Assembly: GCA_903857865.1 (NCBI GenBank)
Contig: CAIOGO010000021.1
Coordinates: 1 to 64,000 of the forward strand
DNA from: an uncultured bacterium
GTDB lineage: Bacteria; Bipolaricaulota; Bipolaricaulia; UBA7950; UBA9294
Direction: 5' to 3'
Length of the DNA: 64,000 bases
This document shows positions 61,069 to 64,000 of this stretch, in pieces (within the stretch, counting starts at the first letter, position 1; each line of letters begins with the position of its first letter). The notes beneath the pieces are model-generated. The model saw only the letters and a list, made by a program, of their open reading frames with translations, searched no databases and had not been told where the DNA came from. The position numbers and the translations under genes are program-made.

Positions 61069-61400
61069 CTCTGCCTCCTTCCCTACTCCGCGGGTCGCCG
61101 CGGTGGATCGGAGAAGTATACAGAACGTCCGAGAGAGGAATCAACCTCCACAGACGCGGGACGCCTGCTCGACGACTTACCCCATCGGGCACGCGCTTTG
61201 GCGTCGCCTACGTCGTCGACAAGGTCTTCTTCGAGCCTTTCCCGCAGGATCTGGTCGACGCCCTCGACTCCGGAAAGCGGCGCGACGTTCGGTAGGTAGG
61301 TGCTCTTCCCAGGCTCTCGGCACCTTGGGAGGAGACAGGCGGGATTGCCTTCGCCCCGGCTCGTCGTGATAGACTGGCGTTCTGCACCAAAAGGGGGGCT
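61069..61400. other. Intergenic region with possible ORF remnant
   Basis: The 332 bases hold the amidohydrolase promoter and, on the minus strand around 61300-61150, a stretch that reads like protein (VEGVDQILRERLEEDLVDDV and GDAKARARWGKSSS) but has no plausible start or ribosome-binding site. I cannot assign it; it may be a decayed small gene. A possible promoter for the next gene lies near 61365-61395 (TTGCCT, 19 bases, TAGACT). Confidence 0.4.
61115..61144 (-). promoter_or_regulatory. Promoter for the amidohydrolase
   Basis: TTGATT (61144-61139), 18 bases, TATACT (61120-61115) on the minus strand; leader about 40 bases. Confidence 0.5.
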
Positions 61401-61778
61401 ATGGAGAATGGGAAGCGTATTGCCATGTTCGGCCTCGCCGGCCTGCTCCTCGCAGCGGCGCTCATCGGTGTCGGCCAACAGGTGGCCGCGCCGCAGAGCA
61501 CACTGCATGCAGGTCCAAGCGCCGTCGATCAGGTGCTGACCTTCGTCGAGAGTGCGTCCAACTACCTGGGCCAGGGCTTGCTGTACGTCCTGAACCTCAT
61601 CACGAAGGACCGGCTGTCAAGCGATCTGGAGAAACCGCTCGGATACCTGGCGTTCATCACGCTGATCCTCGTCTTCTTCGGGCTGATCGAGTTCGCCCGC
61701 AAGGTGATCTGGATCGGCATTATCATCGGCTGGGTTCTCCTGATCGTGCGCATCGTCCTCGACGCTCTCAAGGTCTAG
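61401..61778 (+). CDS. Small two- or three-span membrane protein of unknown function
   Basis: The 125-residue protein has an N-terminal signal-like helix (IAMFGLAGLLLAAALIGVGQ) and two further spans (GYLAFITLILVFFGLIEFA; IWIGIIIGWVLLIVRIVLDA). No family is recognised. The ATG at 61401 follows AAAAGGGGGG, and a strong intrinsic terminator follows the stop, so it is a self-contained unit. Confidence 0.7.
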   Translation: MENGKRIAMFGLAGLLLAAALIGVGQQVAAPQSTLHAGPSAVDQVLTFVESASNYLGQGLLYVLNLITKDRLSSDLEKPLGYLAFITLILVFFGLIEFARKVIWIGIIIGWVLLIVRIVLDALKV

Positions 61779-61800
61779 GGCGCGCGTCTCGTCGCGCATC

Positions 61801-61833
61801 GAACGGCCCTCGTGCGGGCCGTTCTGTTTTCTT
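61801..61833 (+). terminator. Intrinsic terminator after the small membrane protein
   Basis: GAACGGCCC pairs with GGGCCGTTC across a 6-base loop, followed by TGTTTTCTT, 22 bases after the stop. The EamA gene ends right beside it on the other strand. Confidence 0.8.
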
Positions 61834-62787
61834 CTACTCCGCGCCGCCGTGCGCGACGGTGCGGTCTCGCGCCAGCTTGTCTCCAAGAACGCCCCACACG
61901 CCGAGCAGCACGAGTACCATCCCGCCGATCGCGACCGGAGGGATCCGTTCTTTGAGGAGAATCGCACCGAGCACGACGGCAATTACCGGGTTCACGTAGG
62001 CGTACGTCATGACAACCCTTGTCGGGAGCAGGCGCAGAACCCGCACGAACGACGTGAAGGCGCCAACCGAACCGGCAAGCACAAGGTAGCCGAGCGCACC
62101 CCACGCCGCCGCGGACGGGCGAGGGAGCCCCTCGCCAAGCGCAAGAGAGGCCACGAGGAATCCGCAAGCTCCAAACAGATGGAGGTACGCGGCCGACACG
62201 ACCGGGCTCGCGCTCACCGGACGACGTGTTTGCAGGACCGATCCGAAAGCCCACGCGATCGGCGCAATCAAGAGAGCAAGGACGGCGGCCGCGTCGGCCG
62301 CCTCCGCATGTGCCAGTCCCGGCACGGTCAGCAGGACGAGGCCGCCGAACCCGACCCCGAGAGAGAGAGCGAACCGCAGGGTGGGTCTCCGACGGTCAAG
62401 GGCCGACTCGATTGCCGCCGTCCAGATGGGCAAGGCGCCAACGAGGAGTGCCGCGTAGCTCGAGTCTGCGCGCCGCTCGGCCCAGTTGACGAGACCATTC
62501 GCAAGAGGCCACATGAGGACGCCCGCGACGGCCAGCGTCACGACCTCGCGGCGCGTCAGGCCCACCCGCTGCCCGCGCAACGCCGCCCAGCCAAGAAGGA
62601 TCGCGCCGGCGAGGAGCAGGCGCAGAGAGCCCAGCGCGAACGGCGGGAACCCTCCCTCCGGGCGCACGGCGAGCCGGATCGCAAGGTAGGTGCTCCCCCA
62701 GACGACGTAGACGACCGAGAGGTGGACGAGGCCGGCGCGCCTCGCGGAGTCTCTCGTGGGGTCGTCTGTCGAGCTCGCGCTGGCCAT
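61834..62787 (-). CDS. EamA/DMT-family transporter
   Basis: The 317-residue protein has about ten membrane helices in two EamA repeats: LSVVYVVWGSTYLAIRLAVR to VLMWPLANGLVNWAERRADS in the first half, and AYLHLFGACGFLVASLALGE to AYVNPVIAVVLGAILLKERI in the second. Members export amino acids or metabolites; the substrate here is unknown. ATG 62787 has GGAGGACGAG upstream. Confidence 0.85.
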   Translation of the reverse strand: MASASSTDDPTRDSARRAGLVHLSVVYVVWGSTYLAIRLAVRPEGGFPPFALGSLRLLLAGAILLGWAALRGQRVGLTRREVVTLAVAGVLMWPLANGLVNWAERRADSSYAALLVGALPIWTAAIESALDRRRPTLRFALSLGVGFGGLVLLTVPGLAHAEAADAAAVLALLIAPIAWAFGSVLQTRRPVSASPVVSAAYLHLFGACGFLVASLALGEGLPRPSAAAWGALGYLVLAGSVGAFTSFVRVLRLLPTRVVMTYAYVNPVIAVVLGAILLKERIPPVAIGGMVLVLLGVWGVLGDKLARDRTVAHGGAE

Positions 62788-62956
62788 CTCGTCCTCCCCC
62801 GGCGTCGCCGCAGACCTGCGGGAAACGCCACCGGAAGCGTAGCAGGTCCGCCGGTCAGATCCAGGCATCGTGCGGTGGCCGGACGATGTCGCACCGTGTT
62901 ACACTGAGCCGCGAGCGGTCGGCTCGCAGACACCCAAGGAAAAGAGCGAGGGAACC

Positions 62957-64000
<1,044 letters not shown>

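Overview
The window is 64 kb of GC-rich, densely packed bacterial chromosome. Genes run on both strands in short operons, often with 4-base ATGA stop/start overlaps, and many promoters read as TTGAC-like -35, 16-18 bases, TAnnnT-like -10. A four-subunit 2-oxoacid:ferredoxin oxidoreductase points to an anaerobic or microaerobic lifestyle. LCP/LytR-type, FtsZ, RuvB, L28 and L32 genes show it is a bacterium. I infer a poorly cultured phylum; a Bipolaricaulota (OP1/Acetothermia)-like lineage would fit, but I cannot prove this from the sequence alone.

Layout. 0-19 kb is housekeeping: the 3' part of a UvrD-like helicase/nuclease, rsfS, an LCP-like protein, mtaB, phoH, a GNAT protein, a degenerate response regulator, ftsZ, rpmF, dtd, an RNase H-like gene joined to a tRNA-Met(CAT), a nitroreductase, tldD/tldE, a CDP-alcohol phosphatidyltransferase, ruvB, ribF, tsaB and rpmB. 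18.7-39.4 kb is central metabolism: the korDABC-type oxidoreductase, a GH13 enzyme, glgA, galT, class II aldolase, transketolase, an MFS transporter, accD-accA, a DUF502 protein, a lytic transglycosylase, acetyl-CoA synthetase, an OFA-type transporter, oligoribonuclease and a threonine dehydratase-like enzyme.

39.5-52.1 kb is an accessory island that looks like a defence island. It holds hicB with a frameshifted hicA, two uncharacterised proteins (one with an RX4H HEPN-like motif), an MmeI-type restriction-modification protein, a class 1 isoprenoid-synthase-like protein, a membrane protein, a large protein joining a PD-(D/E)XK-like domain to a STAND-type NTPase, and an OLD-family ATPase/TOPRIM nuclease.

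52.3-64 kb returns to core-type genes: a TetR regulator with a perfect 20-base palindromic operator, followed by a collapsed RND-exporter/LolA-like locus, a GGDEF sensor, guaA, an aldo/keto reductase, a glycosyltransferase-like protein, an amidohydrolase, a small membrane protein, an EamA exporter, and the start of a sugar ABC ATPase that runs off the window.

Most notable points: an FtsZ with about 100 extra N-terminal residues resembling DnaA domain I; the linked response regulator whose phospho-acceptor Asp is Glu and whose conserved Lys is Glu; the nuclease-STAND protein beside OLD and MmeI; the broken hicA; the eroded exporter behind an intact TetR/operator; and likely leaderless transcripts for tsaB and ruvB.
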